A DNA stretch of 64,000 nt from Forficula auricularia (lineage: Eukaryota; Arthropoda; Insecta; Dermaptera; Forficulidae), in the NCBI GenBank assembly GCA_024734495.1, contig JALMQS010000099.1, positions 97,877,481 to 97,941,480 of the forward strand. Direction: 5' to 3'. The notes under the pieces were generated by a model that was not told where the DNA came from, did no database searches, and saw only the letters and a program-made list of their open reading frames with translations. This document shows positions 40,430 through 51,427 of the stretch, piece after piece. Position 1 is the first letter of the stretch. Each line of letters starts with the position of its first letter. Made by a program: the position numbers and the translations under genes.

Positions 40430-41335
40430 AAAAAAAAAACTAGTGTGAATATCGAACGAAATTTCACACGTAGTTTTGGTCCATTGAGATTAAGACCTGA
40501 TTAGATTTTGGTGCATATCGACCCGAAATTAAGGGGAGTGGAGGGGGAGGGGGGTTAAAATTAAAAATCTAGAACATTTGAGAAAACTCAACCAAATTTT
40601 GTATACATAATCAGTGGCACCCCAGAAGTATAAAAATACAAAAATTAACCGGCCAAAATGGGGGTCCAAAAATGAAAATCTAGACTCTTGTACCAAACTC
40701 AACCAAATTTTATATACATAATCAGTGGGGCCACAGTAATCTAAAAATGCAAAAACTAACCACCCAAAATGGAGGGGTCAAAAATAGAAATCTAGGCTCT
40801 TGTACCAAAACTCAACCAAATTTATAAACATAATCAGTGGGCCCACAGTAATCTAAAAATGCATAAACTAACCACCCAAAAATGGGCAGGGGGGGGGGGG
40901 GAGTCAAAAATAGAAATCTAGGCTCTTGTACCAAACTCAACCAAATTTTATATACATAATCAGTGGGCCGACAGTAATCTAAAAATGCAAAAACTAACCA
41001 CCCAAAATGGGGAGGGGGTCAAAAAATAGAAATCTAGGCTCTTGTACCAAACTCAACCAAATTTTATATACATAATCAGTGGGCCCACAGTAATCTAAAG
41101 ATGCAAAAACTAATCACCCAAAATGGGGGGGGGTCAAAAATAGAAATCTAGGCTCTTGTACCAAACTCAACCAAATTTTATAAACATAATCAGTGGGCCC
41201 ACAGTAATCTAAAAATGCATAAACTAACCCCCCTACATGATTATAAATAATTTTATTAAATATTAAATATAAGTGAGGGGTCAGGTTGTATGATAAAGTC
41301 AAGTGGATGGCCACATCAGAACACGTCAGATTATT
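40430..41335. repeat. Tandem array of the M monomer, six units of ~112 bp
   Basis: TCAGTGG recurs at 40611, 40722, 40834, 40960, 41076 and 41190 (spacing 111, 112, 126, 116, 114). Each unit contains AACTCAACCAAATTTTATAT, AGTAATCTAAAAATGCA, AACTAACCACCCAAAATGG and a variable G run of 4 to 12. The right flank (41235-41330) is the MITE-like end also found at 17020 and 31880. Confidence 0.93.
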
Positions 41336-41585
41336 TTTCAATAATAAAACTAAATATTTTGATTTCAAAAAATTAAAAAATTTAGTGTTCTAAATCAAAA
41401 ATAGGCAACAATCGCCCTTTTTGGAAGATTAAACCAAATGTAATCTCAAAACTAAAGCAGATGCAGTCTATCCAATGCAATTTTCAGAATCAGGGCCCGA
41501 AATAACTCCAGGAAAAGACTTAGAAACTAAGATATATAATAAAACAGTTTTCTTTAATTTTTGTAGGGGTTTTCCCCATACTTAC

Positions 41586-41837
41586 TTCATGTCTAATAAT
41601 TTCGTCAAATAGCTTTTCAAAGGTGCGCATGGCGGCCACTTTTACGAGATGTTCTTTTTTCTCTGTCGGATGGCAATTTTTAAAGGTCAATTTCTTTTCG
41701 TTTGGTTTGGCTGGCAATCCCAATTTCTTCTGCATTAATCGGTGTCGATCGACTTTACGTAACACATTTGACACTATATTCACTGCTGCTTGGCCTCCCT
41801 TGGCAGATTTCAGAGCATTCTCATCTTTTTCTATTTC
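41586..41837 (-). CDS. Host gene, 84-codon internal exon
   Basis: A strong acceptor (TTGATTTTATATTCTAG, ending at 41838) and a strong donor (GAA then GTAAGTATGG at 41585). The exon is phase 0 at both ends and fully open: EIEKDENALKSAKGGQAAVN, IVSNVLRKVDRHRLMQKKLG, then KKLTFKNCHPTEKKEHLVKV and MRTFEKLFDEIIRHE. It is basic and helical, with no known domain that I can name. The only methionine-led frame starts inside the exon, so it must be joined upstream. This is the best-supported exon of the gene. Confidence 0.85.
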
Positions 41838-41997
41838 CTAGAATATAAAATCAAATATAAGTACACTTAACAAAAAATACAAAAATTAAATAAAAAAAAC
41901 AGACAAAATATTAATAATAATAAATCGAAAGAATTGAATTGCATCTCTTTTTAAAAAATAGATGGAACATTTTTTTCAAAAATCAACTCGACACGGT

Positions 41998-42176
41998 ATA
42001 AACCAATATACTGGGTGAGTTTTTTATCTTGAGACAGTCTTATAACTCAAAAACAGTTAATTATATGAAAAAAAGTTTCAAATAAAAGTTTATTTATATC
42101 AGGGGAAACTAAACTACGGTATTGTTTATCGTCCTAGAACAAGCTTTCAAGGGTATTTCGAGATCAATTTCTGTTT
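41998..42176 (+). mobile_element. MITE relative of 34930-35192
   Basis: ACTGGGTGAGTTTTTTATCT, CTTGAGACAGTCTTATAACT and AACAAGCTTTCAAGGGTATT. It is truncated where the R element begins at 42177. Confidence 0.7.
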
Positions 42177-43398
42177 TTACTTTATCCAATGCAAAGCATG
42201 GGTAAAGTATTGCAATCGCTCTCGGGGCAAGCGTGGCTTCAAAGGGTCCTCAGGTAAAGACTACGGAACCCATGGACTCAATTAAAGTCACAAATTGTAG
42301 TATTCAATTAGGTTGAATTTTAGCACGTGACGGTTTTGCCAAAAATTACAAGGGGTCTCGTCGAGAGGCCAAAAAGTGCGATTTTTTCATTTAGTGCGTG
42401 CGGATGGATGTATGTATGGATGTTATCGTTTTTTTAGCCCACAATTTTTTCCACACCTTTGCACCGATTGAAATGAAATTAAAAACCTAGCATTCTTTTA
42501 ACAAAATGATGCGCTGATTAGTTTTTGGTACATATCGGCCCACAAACATTAGTACTTTATTTCAGTACTTTTTTAGTTTTTTCTAAATATCTTGAAAATG
42601 ACTTAACCAATTTTGATGAAATTTAATATCCTAATTAAGTACCTTTGGGTCCACAAAAAAGGTTAAATAAAGTTTTTAGTAAAATTATATTTTAAAGTAC
42701 TTTACTCTAGAGTAAGATAGTACTTTTTAATTTTTAAATTCTTTAAAATTTATTCATTTGAACGTTTTAATATAGCTCATTTAGCCTTAAGCCATAAGAA
42801 TGGATAGGCTTCTCTCTGTGAAATGCTAAAAATTTGGGAGGAAATTTTATAAGTAACCATAGCAACTGCGTTGTTTTCTTATCCCTTACCTTTGCTGAAG
42901 ACATGGAGGAATCGACTTAAAATCAAAAATAACGATCGATTCTTATCTAATACTAAGAGGAATAACATTATTGCATTCCATTTTTGATGTTTTGACTATT
43001 AATGGCAACCTCTACTGAAAACGTGGAAGAATAGACTTAAAATCAAAAAGACTAAATTCTTTTATGGCAAACAACTCAAGCTTGAGACTATGTCTTCAGC
43101 AATGGTTACCAATAATAATCGAAACGTCAAAAACCTAATGTAGAATTGTTATTCCTCAAGTATTAGATGAGAATCGATGGCTATTTTGATTTTAAGTCGA
43201 TTCCTCCATGTCTTCAGCAATGGTTACAATAATAACCGAAATGTCAAAAATCCAATGTAGAATGGTTATTCCTCGACTATTAAATGAGAATTATTTTTGA
43301 ATTAATGTCAATATGAACTACAAATTGCAAGTGATGTCTGATTAATAATAAAGGAACAAACATATCAATATTTCAGTTGCATATGTTGCAGTTTATTT
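42177..43398 (+). repeat. R repeat element, shorter inverted copy
   Basis: The same two ends as 21108-23246 in the opposite orientation. It has only three to four of the 120-bp-type units (42890-43270), so the length difference comes from the tandem part. Confidence 0.87.
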
Positions 43399-43581
43399 AA
43401 ATAGAAACCTATATGTTTCTGTACAAATTCTGAATCTACAAAAAAAAAAACTGAAAACTTTTATTGGAACTATTTTATACGACATTCACCCCTCGGTATA
43501 TGTACATTGTATAATACATACATATAGTTAAGTATTATTCTTAATGAAAAAGAATTAGTTAAAATGTATTATTAATTATAA

Positions 43582-44714
43582 ATTGAATTTCAATTTTTCG
43601 CTCATAACTTCTTCAAAAATTGTACAAATTCATTTTTTTTTTTGAATTTTTTTTTTACATACTTTTTATTTAAAGTGGTTTTATATGCGATTTTTGAGTT
43701 TGAAAATTTTAATCTTGTTCTTGAATCTGTATGTATAAGTAGTCTTCAATTTTTTTGATAATTTTTTATTTTAAACTTCTATTCATTCTATAAATTTTAA
43801 GACCGTTGTTGATAGTTGATAGAGACAATATATTTATTGAGAGGGCGAGGAAAGAGAGCACAAGAAATTCATTATATTTTAGAGGACTTGAGGAATTTAA
43901 TCTTTACCAGCTGAAGTAAGAAATGCATCAAGTCTGATTCAATTTAAGAACCAAGTTAGAATTTATCTTAAGAGGGACAGTTGAACATTTCTATTGAGAA
44001 ATATTTGGAAATATTTTAAATTTAGTATTAAGATTTGTAAATATTGGAAATATATATGTATCAAAAATACATTTAAATATAAATAAAATAAAAAAAAAAA
44101 ATAGTTGGCCTATGATAATTACTAATTATTTTTTCGATTTTTGAAAAATGTATTCGCTATTAACTATTATTAAAACCCCTTTTTGGTATTGAATTCTCTT
44201 TTTTTAGTTATTTATGGATTTATTTATATCGTTAACAGGTGTTTAAAATAAATAATTAATAGTAATTTAGTTTGTTGAAAGAAAATCAAAATCAAAAATT
44301 AAAAATCGAATAAATTAGTTATTATCATAGGATTACTATCAACACGGTCTTAAAATTTGTAGAATGAATAGAAGAAGTTTATAATGAAAAATTATCAAAA
44401 AATCAAAGAGTAAATACTGTTTCAAAAACAAGATTAAAATTTTCAAAAGCAAAAATCGCATATAAAAACACTTTAAATATTTTTTGGTATTTTTTCTATG
44501 AAGTATGTTAAAAAACAAAAATTAAAAAAATAAATATTTTGAATTTGAACCATTTTTGAAGAAGTTATGAACGAAAACCTGAATTTCAATATCTTTTAAG
44601 CCGGTGATCAAAAAAATTTCAAAATTTACCAGGAAGTGTTTTTTGATGGATACTTACTAAAAAATGTCAAAAAATGAAGGAAATTTTTTTAAAGCATCCG
44701 ATTTGCCGTGGAAC
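43582..44714. mobile_element. FB2 foldback copy with nested LINE end
   Basis: The arms mirror about 44250 (CGCTCATAACTTCTTCAAAA and its inverse at 44550; TTTGTAGAATGAATAGAAG and its inverse). The left arm holds a 282-base retroinsertion. Confidence 0.8.
43819..44100 (+). mobile_element. 5'-truncated LINE 3' end, target duplication ATAGTTG
   Basis: ATAGTTG is at 43812-43818 and again at 44101-44107, after an A-rich tail. The body ends a reading frame SLPAEVRNASSLIQFKNQVR, then IYLKRDS and a stop at about 43984. 'SLP.E.R.A.SL..FK..L..YL' is the typical end of CR1/jockey-like LINE ORF2. A 3' UTR with AAATAAAATAAA follows. Confidence 0.85.
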
Positions 44715-44798
44715 CCCCCATTATACATTATATCTACATTATCTTGTGTACGCTAATTTTTTTTAAAATACATTAAAATGTTCAATTTGAAGTGTTAA

Positions 44799-45311
44799 GC
44801 CACATTCACACTACGCTGACGACACGTGTTAACACGTCAGTTGACGTTGTTAATATGTCAGCGTCAGGCGGGGTGTGCACACTAGTCTGATGTGTTAACT
44901 TGTCAGTAGTTCTATGGTTGCTTATACAGACAGGAATATGGTACATCGTTGCTGAATGGATAGGAGACTTTTGGATGGCTAATCCAAATGAATACAAAAT
45001 TATATATGAAATTTAAATGATATCTAATTGACTGGTTTATTAAATTTGATCCCCTATAGAAATAAATAATAAAAAGGAAATCTAACTAATAATGATCATA
45101 TTACAGAATTCTTAAATTTAAATATTTGAATTCTTTAATTTAATATCTCATATTATTAATTATGAAAACTAAAACTCGTAGATATTCATCGTCACGACAC
45201 GACACGACACGTCAGCATAATGTGCACACTCCTAATTAAAATAATTGATTAATTTTTTGCACTCGTCAGCTGACGTGTTAACACGTGTCGTCAGTGCAGT
45301 GTAAATGCGGC
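44799..45311. mobile_element. DNA transposon remnant with TTAA target
   Basis: The inverted ends GCCACATTCACACTACGCTG and GCCGCATTTACACTGCACTG (right end read inverted), continuing ACGACACGTGTTAACACGTC, are flanked by TTAA (44795-44798 and 45312-45315). The 513-bp body has no intact transposase. The ends resemble PIF/Harbinger style more than piggyBac, although TTAA would suit piggyBac. Confidence 0.8.
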
Positions 45312-45319
45312 TTAACTCT

Positions 45320-46460
45320 TGTATCTTGACGAGTTGTCTGAAATTCAATGGCTAAGAAGCATATTTATTAGTTTGCTGCAGGTCTATTGTAATCTAAAAG
45401 AGGCTTTCTGCAGCTTGGCAAGTCATCCGACCAGACATCACCAATTTACAAGCCCCAACTTATCTAATCTCATTAATAATTTTTTTTTTTTAAGTCCTCT
45501 TGAGTTACCTTTTATGCGGAAACCGAAATCCTTAATTCTCGCTGATTTAAACAAAAGGATCCCTGTGTTTTATTATTTATCATTTTTTTCGCTCGTAAAT
45601 CGCATTAGTACACTTGGAGTGGCCCCGACACACAAATATCAAGAGAAGTTTGACGGGCGGGGAATTCCGTAGCTCTGTAGATCCATCCCTCGTGCTCATT
45701 TGGGACAGTAGATCCCAACCCTGCTACACAAATATCCCTCCCGAGGGATTGTGCTCACCCTCTCCGGGGGGAGTGGCTCATCTTCAAAAGGACCGAATTC
45801 TTAACTTAACAGTTGGGACTTCAACCCCTCCCTTCACCCCCTTCGATTTACATTAAAACAGTTCGGCTGATATATTTTCAAGGTTTTATTACATTTAATA
45901 GTTTATCTATGGAGATAAAGAACAACATATTTAATTAAAAAATAAGTCGATAGTATTAAGGGAAAATTTCTGACAATTAAACGATCATAAAGAACATGGA
46001 AATAAATCAGTGTGCACTACTCTACACGACGTTTACTATATATTTTAATCAAGGGTGCCTTCAGGGAAAGGGGGGGTTGAAAATGTTTGTATTTTAGCAT
46101 TATATGCTAAAAATAAGAACGGTCAAGTCTTATTACTTCAACAAAAGATAATAAAAGATCGTCTAATTCACTTAGAATTGAATAAATTTAAAGGGAGTAC
46201 TTTTCATTGAAACTGGGGGGGGGAGGTCATGAGACTAGGGTGGGCACCCTGATTTAATAAAAAATCATCATAATATTTATTTATTTATTATATAGGTATA
46301 TACAGGGTTTAAGGGAGTTCGGGGCAGCAGGTTGATCTTCGAAATTTTTTTGTATTTCTGAAGAGTGACAACATCTACCTACTAAAATTTTTAATAAAAA
46401 AAATTGTTAATAATGAGGTTAATTTCGAATAAAAATCTTTGTTTTGATAATATTACTTAA
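45320..46460. other. No recognised gene
   Basis: Two overlapping plus-strand frames (45319-45672 and 45614-45856) read through low-complexity DNA without domain features. G and C runs occur at 46070 and 46215. Confidence 0.45.
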
Positions 46461-46468
46461 ACCTCGAG

Positions 46469-46505
46469 CACCGAGCAATGCTCGGTAACTTTTGCTTCAT
46501 TAAAA
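46469..46505 (-). repeat. Helitron-like 3' hairpin
   Basis: Minus strand: GAAGCAAAAGTTACCGAGCA, then TTGCTCGGTGCTCGAGGT. The same hairpin as at 38620 and 49478. The body upstream of it (46510-46560) is short. Confidence 0.55.
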
Positions 46506-46559
46506 GCTATATATTAACCTCCCCCTCCCCGAAACCCCAAACCCCCACCACTGCACCTC

Positions 46560-47260
46560 CACATCCAACGCCACCTCTTCCTTCCAATTATTTATTATTT
46601 TTAAAATTGTATTGTGCTCAAAAGTATTAGTTTTAATATTCAGCGCCTGAAAATGCAACCATCAGCCCAACGCGATCTATTGAATGCATATTCTACCACT
46701 TGCCAGCCGACGCTGAATCTTTCTAATCAACAGCGACTAATAAAAATAATTAATCCAGTTTTTTTTGAAATTTTTTTTTTTCAAAAATACAACTCACTGT
46801 ATAAACCAAATATATCAAGAAAGAATTTAAATTTTAAATTCCTGAAGGGATGCTCTCTGATATGCAATGTAATATTTTTACTTAAAATTTAAGTTCTTTC
46901 TTAAAAATATTATATTATTAAATTTAAAAACTCTAATTTTTTAAAACTTTGAGGAGAAAATAGAAAGTGGTCAACTGAATGTATTTTTTTTTTTTTTTGT
47001 TAAGTGAAAATGGTGTGGGTTCTTGGTGAAACATTTTAAATAAAGTAAATAAAATTTTTCCAAATTATCTTTACTTTGACTGTATTTTAAATCAATGTTC
47101 CATTTGCGAAGGTATCAGGATTGTTACCTTACATTATCATTACAAAACAACAATTTATACAATATTTATGGGTTTTATTAAGTAGTATAACTAATAAGGA
47201 TATTATACTATATATATTTGTCTAGATTAATTTGTAACAACGCTAAGAAAATTTCTCTAA
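46560..47260. other. AT-rich stretch, nothing recognised
   Basis: A 92-codon frame (46614-46892) is low-complexity and rejected. Poly-T occurs at 46987. Confidence 0.5.
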
Positions 47261-47267
47261 AAAATTT

Positions 47268-47340
47268 CCCTCTTGCCTAGAATCGAACCTAGGAACTCTT
47301 GAACTAAGGTCATTAGCTTTAACCACTAGACCAATCTAAC
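47268..47340 (-). repeat. tRNA-like sequence (pseudo-tRNA or SINE head)
   Basis: Minus strand: ATTGGTCTAGTGGTTAAAGC (A-box region), an anticodon arm AGCTA / ATGACCT / TAGTT that pairs and would give anticodon GAC, and TAGGTTCGATTCTAGG (B box). The T stem in the correct register has mismatches, and the two acceptor strands do not pair. I take it for a tRNA-derived relic, not a working tRNA. Confidence 0.5.
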
Positions 47341-47399
47341 ATTAATATTTATACCATGATTTCTGTTACTAAAACTATAAATTTTTGATTTAGACTTTG

Positions 47400-48090
47400 T
47401 GTCGAGATAATATTGTATTCATTTGAACTCGAATGAAAATGAAAAAACACCAATAGATTTTAAATTAAGAAACATTAAATATATATTAATTAACGAGGCA
47501 AATTTGAAATATAATTGTCAGCGCGGATTTTAAACTGATGGCTCCAATCGATTTTCATTAACCAGGCAAATTTGAAATATAATTCTAATTTGGACTCGAA
47601 TTTTGAAATGAAAGACTCAAATTCATTTTAAATTAAGAAACATTAAATATATTGATCATTATTCCTCCCCCCCCCCCTCCTGCCACTCAAAAGTTAAAGA
47701 GGCGAAACTTTTAAGAGACGATGTATTTTCGGTAGTTTACCGGTATACATTTGGAGTGTGGTTTTTAAGAGGAATAAAATTTTTGGACCGAGACGATGCC
47801 CGCCAGGGACTAGCCAGAGGGCCGAGCTTCGAGGCGTGCCGAAGGCACGCACGAAAGCTCGTTTAAAATAAACATGTAGATCTAAAGCATATTATTATTA
47901 ACATAAACTACTGAATTATTTTGAGATTAAATGTAAAAATTCATCCTCGGGATAGTCAAATCAAATCTACTTTGAGTTTTAAAGAAATTCAAATTCAATC
48001 ACAAATTTCTATTTAAAACTGGATATGTGTAAAAACTTAGAATTACTAGACTTCGTTGGTATTTAAACCAGATACTTGTACCAGATATTT
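47400..48090. other. AT-rich stretch; internal 50-bp direct repeat
   Basis: GCAAATTTGAAATATAATT and TTTTAAATTAAGAAACATTA each occur twice (47450-47530 and 47565-47650). A GC-rich patch lies at 47790-47860. No gene is seen. Confidence 0.5.
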
Positions 48091-48099
48091 GTATTAATT

Positions 48100-48560
48100 T
48101 GAAAGTTTATAATAGGAAAAAAATAAGGACAAGTTTTTATGTGTGACTTTTTTATTTATCAGCCAACGTTTCGTCGACTTTGCCACCTTATTCAGGAATC
48201 AAATATTCATGCCGTAATTTTTAAAGTTGAGATTTCTTTATTTAAAGATCAAAAGAAAAAAATATTCTATTCTATTTTTTAAAAAGAGTGTTGCCTCATT
48301 CTATTTATGTTATTTCTGTTTTATATCTAATGTAATTGTCAATATAAAAAGAAAAAACAAAAATTGTTAATGTGAATGTGCCAATTATTTTTTGAAATTT
48401 GTGTTTCTGATGGTCTTCAATCACTATAACAAGAAAATTTAGACGAATGTGTGGCATGACTATTTGAAGCTCTGAAGAAGTCGGCAAAGTCAACGAAACA
48501 TTGGCTGATAAATAATAAAGTCACACATAAAAAACTTGTCCTTATTTTCCTATTATAAAC
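48100..48560. mobile_element. Hammerhead-like palindrome, intact relative of 14290-16075
   Basis: The arms 48100-48215 and 48365-48560 are inverted (GACAAGTTTTTATGTGTGAC, CAACGTTTCGTCGAC and their inverses). Motifs lie at 48164-48195 (minus) and 48472-48503 (plus, CTGAAGA, A, GTCGGCAAAGTCAAC, GAAACATTG). A 35-bp (TA)n tract follows. Confidence 0.75.
48472..48503 (+). ncRNA. Hammerhead-like motif, variant class
   Basis: CTGAAGA, A, GTCGGCAAAGTCAAC, GAAACATTG, then AAATAATAAA. Stem II is damaged by one change. The mirror copy is 48164-48195 on the minus strand, where box 1 reads CTGAATA. Confidence 0.38.
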
Positions 48561-48596
<36 letters not shown>

Positions 48597-49133
48597 CGGT
48601 TTCTAACGATTTGGATGAAATTCACGGGTTAGGGGTTTTTGTGTGTTCGCAATTCGATCTGTCACGGTCTCATTTTCGGCTAAGTTGTTTTTGATGGGTT
48701 TTTTGTTAATTGAAATAATTATTCACAGGTGGTTGTTTGAATAAAAATGTATAATTACATTTTTTCAATTTATTTTTAATAAAATTAATTGTTTTTTTTA
48801 TTTTAAATTCCACTAATAGATTATTACAAATATTATTATATATTAGAATTTGCCAATTTAATGAATTAAAGGTTTCTTTCTATAAAATAATTTATTAGAA
48901 TATCAATTTCATTCTCTTAACAAATCCGACAATTCGTAAGATAGTACCTGCTTCTTCAGGATTTAAAAGGGTCAACGAAAGAACCTCCTTGTGTATTAAT
49001 ATTATTTTTAATTGCAATCCTATTCAAAATTTTGTGGCCAGTGATACGCCTTGATGATGAATGGCCATAGCGGGTCAAAACGTTTTTTAAAAATATAAAT
49101 TAAGTTTTATTTCAAATTCAGTTGGTTAATGTC

Positions 49134-49375
49134 CATTCTTTATTTAAATAAAATTAACAAATTAATAGGTGTTTTGGACAAATTTTATATTTTATTAATT
49201 TTTGCACAACGTTTTTTGCACAAAATTAAATTAATTTTCCCAATCTATTTTGCTTGTACTTTTGTTTTTCAGCACTTGATAAAGTCCGGAAACGGACGAA
49301 ACGTTGTGCAAAAATTAATAAAATATAAAATTTGTCCAAAACACCTATTAATTTGTTAATTTTATTTTATTTCAA
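49134..49375. mobile_element. Small palindrome with hammerhead-like motif
   Basis: The arms AATTAACAAATTAATAGGTG and ACAAATTTTATATTTTATTA mirror about 49252. The right arm has the motif at 49275-49306; the left has only CAACGTTTTTTGC. Confidence 0.75.
49275..49306 (+). ncRNA. Hammerhead-like motif, CTTGATAA variant
   Basis: CTTGATAAA, stem GTCCG / GAAA / CGGAC, GAAACGTTG, then AATAAAATATAAA. The stem is perfect (five pairs with a GAAA tetraloop). Box 1 departs from CTGANGA by an extra T and G to A, so catalysis is unlikely. Confidence 0.4.
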
Positions 49376-49509
49376 ATGTATTTTATTTTTGGCTGCGATT
49401 AAAAATCGACCTTTTTACTTGAATTTAAAAATGAAAAAATAATATTAATATATCAGTTTTAACTGAATCAAAAAATTACCGAGCATCACTCGGTGGTCCA
49501 AGTACTAGA

Positions 49510-49810
49510 CTTATTAATTGTTAATTAATAATAGACTCTTTTGTAAAAGGCAAAACGACTTTGAAGCCCCATGAGAGTTCTAAGGGTTGCGTCATATTTG
49601 TTTAATTTAGAATATAATATTTCACAATACGTCTGATAATAATTTAAATGCTAGCATATTTAGAGTCTATTGATTATTTTTGCGAAGGATGTTAAACAAA
49701 GATAAAAATAAAATCCACACAAGAAGAAATAATTCAAGATTCGTAGAATTCTCTTTAAAGGGAAACATCTAAGCTAAGGGATGTTGGCCAGTAGAAGGGG
49801 GTAAAATATA
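49510..49810. other. No recognised feature
   Basis: AT-rich, with no frame and no repeat family. Confidence 0.5.
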
Positions 49811-49814
49811 CACC

Positions 49815-50180
49815 AAGATAAACAAAGAGGTTGTCCTCTGCTTGATGCAAATAAACATACACACATATATATCGGGATGATATATCTGTATATATATTAT
49901 TTATTTGTTTGAGACTATAGTTTCGAAGACTTGGTCTTCATCATCAGTCTTTCTTCAATTATAAATGTTTTTCATGGAGTCAATATCATATGGATATTGA
50001 AAACTTGGTGTTCTTTCGTCACTGCTGGAAGGCTAGGAACCAATTGGTTATAATATATATACAGATATATCATCCCGATATATATGTGTGTATGTTTATT
50101 TGCATCAAGCAGAGGACAACCTCTTTGTTTCTCTTTGTGAATCAACAACTCTGCTACTCTCGGCAAAACAAAAACTTTTC
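49815..50180. mobile_element. PLE subfamily 2, inverted ends
   Basis: The left arm (AAAGAGGTTGTCCTCTGCTT, GATGCAAATAAACATACACA) and right arm (its inverse, 50065-50150, then CTCTGCTACTCTCGGCAAAA) mirror each other. The right arm has lost its hammerhead. It is a closer match to the consensus than the copy at 17500. Confidence 0.8.
49911..49949 (-). ncRNA. Hammerhead ribozyme motif (PLE subfamily 2)
   Basis: Minus strand: GA, CTGATGA, T, stem II GAAGAC / CAA / GTCTTC (six perfect pairs), GAAAC, TATA, GTC, TC. Compared with the 17585 copy, stem II differs but still pairs, as expected for a structured RNA. The outer part of stem I is not obvious. Confidence 0.75.
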
Positions 50181-50294
50181 AATTAAAATATACACCAATG
50201 GAAAGGGAGAATTTTAAGAAATATGTAACATATAAGTTAAGAGGTTTCATAAACTATAGAGGAGAGGTACCTAAGGGGTAGGTACAGAATATAC

Positions 50295-51287
50295 CAGAGG
50301 TGGACATAGCGTGGCTCGCGAGCCGCATGCGGCTCTTCAGTCAATCTCGTGCGGCTCTTGAACCCTCTTAGATTTTAAAAAGTACAGGGTGGGGTATAAA
50401 GATCTACCACATTTTGAAGAGGTATAAAAAAATTTAACTAGAAAAAACTGAATATATTTTTGAAAAGAACATAAAATAATTTTTTTGAAATGTATTTTAA
50501 ACATTATCAGACAAAAGAGGGAGGGGGGGGGATCAAAAATGAAAATTCTAGCCCTATAGATCAAACTCAATCAAATTTTGTATACATATTCTGTGGGCCA
50601 CAAAAAGGCTAGAAATGTAAAAACTAACCACCAAAAATGGGGGAGGGTCAAAAATTCTAGCCCTTTTGACCAAACTCAACCAAATTTTGTATATATATTC
50701 TCTGGACGCCCAGAGGGCTAGAAATATAAAAACTAAACACCCAAAATGGATGGAGGGTCAAAAATAAAAATTCTGCCCTTTCGACCAAACTATGCATACA
50801 AAATTTGGTTAGTTTTTGCATTTCTAGCCTTTTGGGGTCCCCAGAATATGTATACAAAATTTGTTTGAGTTTGGTCAAAAGGGCTAGAATTTTTTTGACC
50901 CCCTCCTTCCTTTTTTTGTCTAATAATGTTTAAAATACATTTGAAAAAAATTCATTTATTTTCTTTTCAAAAATATATTTAGTCTTTTTCTAGTTAAATA
51001 TTTTCATTTTTTATATCTCTTCAAAATGTGGTAGGTCTTTATGCCCCACCCTGCTGTATAATAATTAAATTTAAAAAATAATAATACAAAAATTAAATTA
51101 ATTTGTAATTTGTAATATCATAAGTAAGTAGAGCAAAAAATATATGTTACTTCATTTATATTTTATAAAATAATAAAAAGGTGTCTTTTTGTTAATAAAC
51201 CATTAATTAATCTCCAAACAATGTGGCTCGCTTTGAAACAGTTTTATAAATTTGCGGCTCCCAAGTTAAGGTTAGTGGCCACCCCTG
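50295..51287. mobile_element. Non-autonomous hAT element with nested MITE
   Basis: The ends CAGAGGTGGACATAGCGTGG and CAGGGGTGGCCACTAACCTT (right end read inverted), each leading into TGCGGCTC-type sequence, are typical of one hAT group. The 8-bp duplication is GAATATAC (50287-50294) against GAATACAC (51288-51295), one mismatch. Most of the body is the nested element 50385-51056. Confidence 0.88.
50385..51056. mobile_element. TA-flanked MITE containing M monomers
   Basis: The inverted ends CAGGGTGGGGTATAAAGATC and CAGGGTGGGGCATAAAGACC (right end read inverted), with TA at 50383-50384 and 51057-51058. The arms are about 140 bp. The centre is three M monomers, two in one orientation (50530-50770) and one inverted (50790-50905). 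It is nested in the hAT element. Confidence 0.87.
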
Positions 51288-51427
51288 GAATACACCATAG
51301 GAGGTGGGTGGTAAGTTGTTGGCAAATTCCAAATGATTTGAGAATAATAATGAAATTCAAGATTAGATATCTATAAATGATTAGTCCTAATGCGATGAGT
51401 GAGACTTCTCTCAATCAGAGAGATGTA

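Larger units (their letters stand above)
48593..49505 (+). mobile_element. Helitron-like element with a nested palindrome
   Basis: The 5' block TAACGATTTGGATGAAATTC and CACGGGTTAGG matches 38715. The 3' hairpin ACCGAGCATCACTCGGT (49478-49494) is followed by GGTCCAAGTACTAG, with CTAG as the expected Helitron 3' end. About 48870-49390 is later insertion with hammerhead-like motifs. Confidence 0.6.

Noticed and set aside
40430..41335. CRISPR array
   Set aside because: The whole 112-bp unit is repeated, with no unique spacers. It is an ordinary tandem repeat in animal DNA.
45319..45856. Two overlapping plus-strand frames of 80-117 residues
   Set aside because: Low-complexity composition, no domain, no splice support. 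They overlap in different frames.
47268..47340. Functional tRNA
   Set aside because: A and B boxes are present, but the acceptor strands do not pair and the T stem is mismatched, so it is treated as a tRNA-derived relic.
50530..50905. Short proteins in the M monomers of the hAT/MITE nest
   Set aside because: They arise from repeat units, appear on both strands and are not conserved between units.
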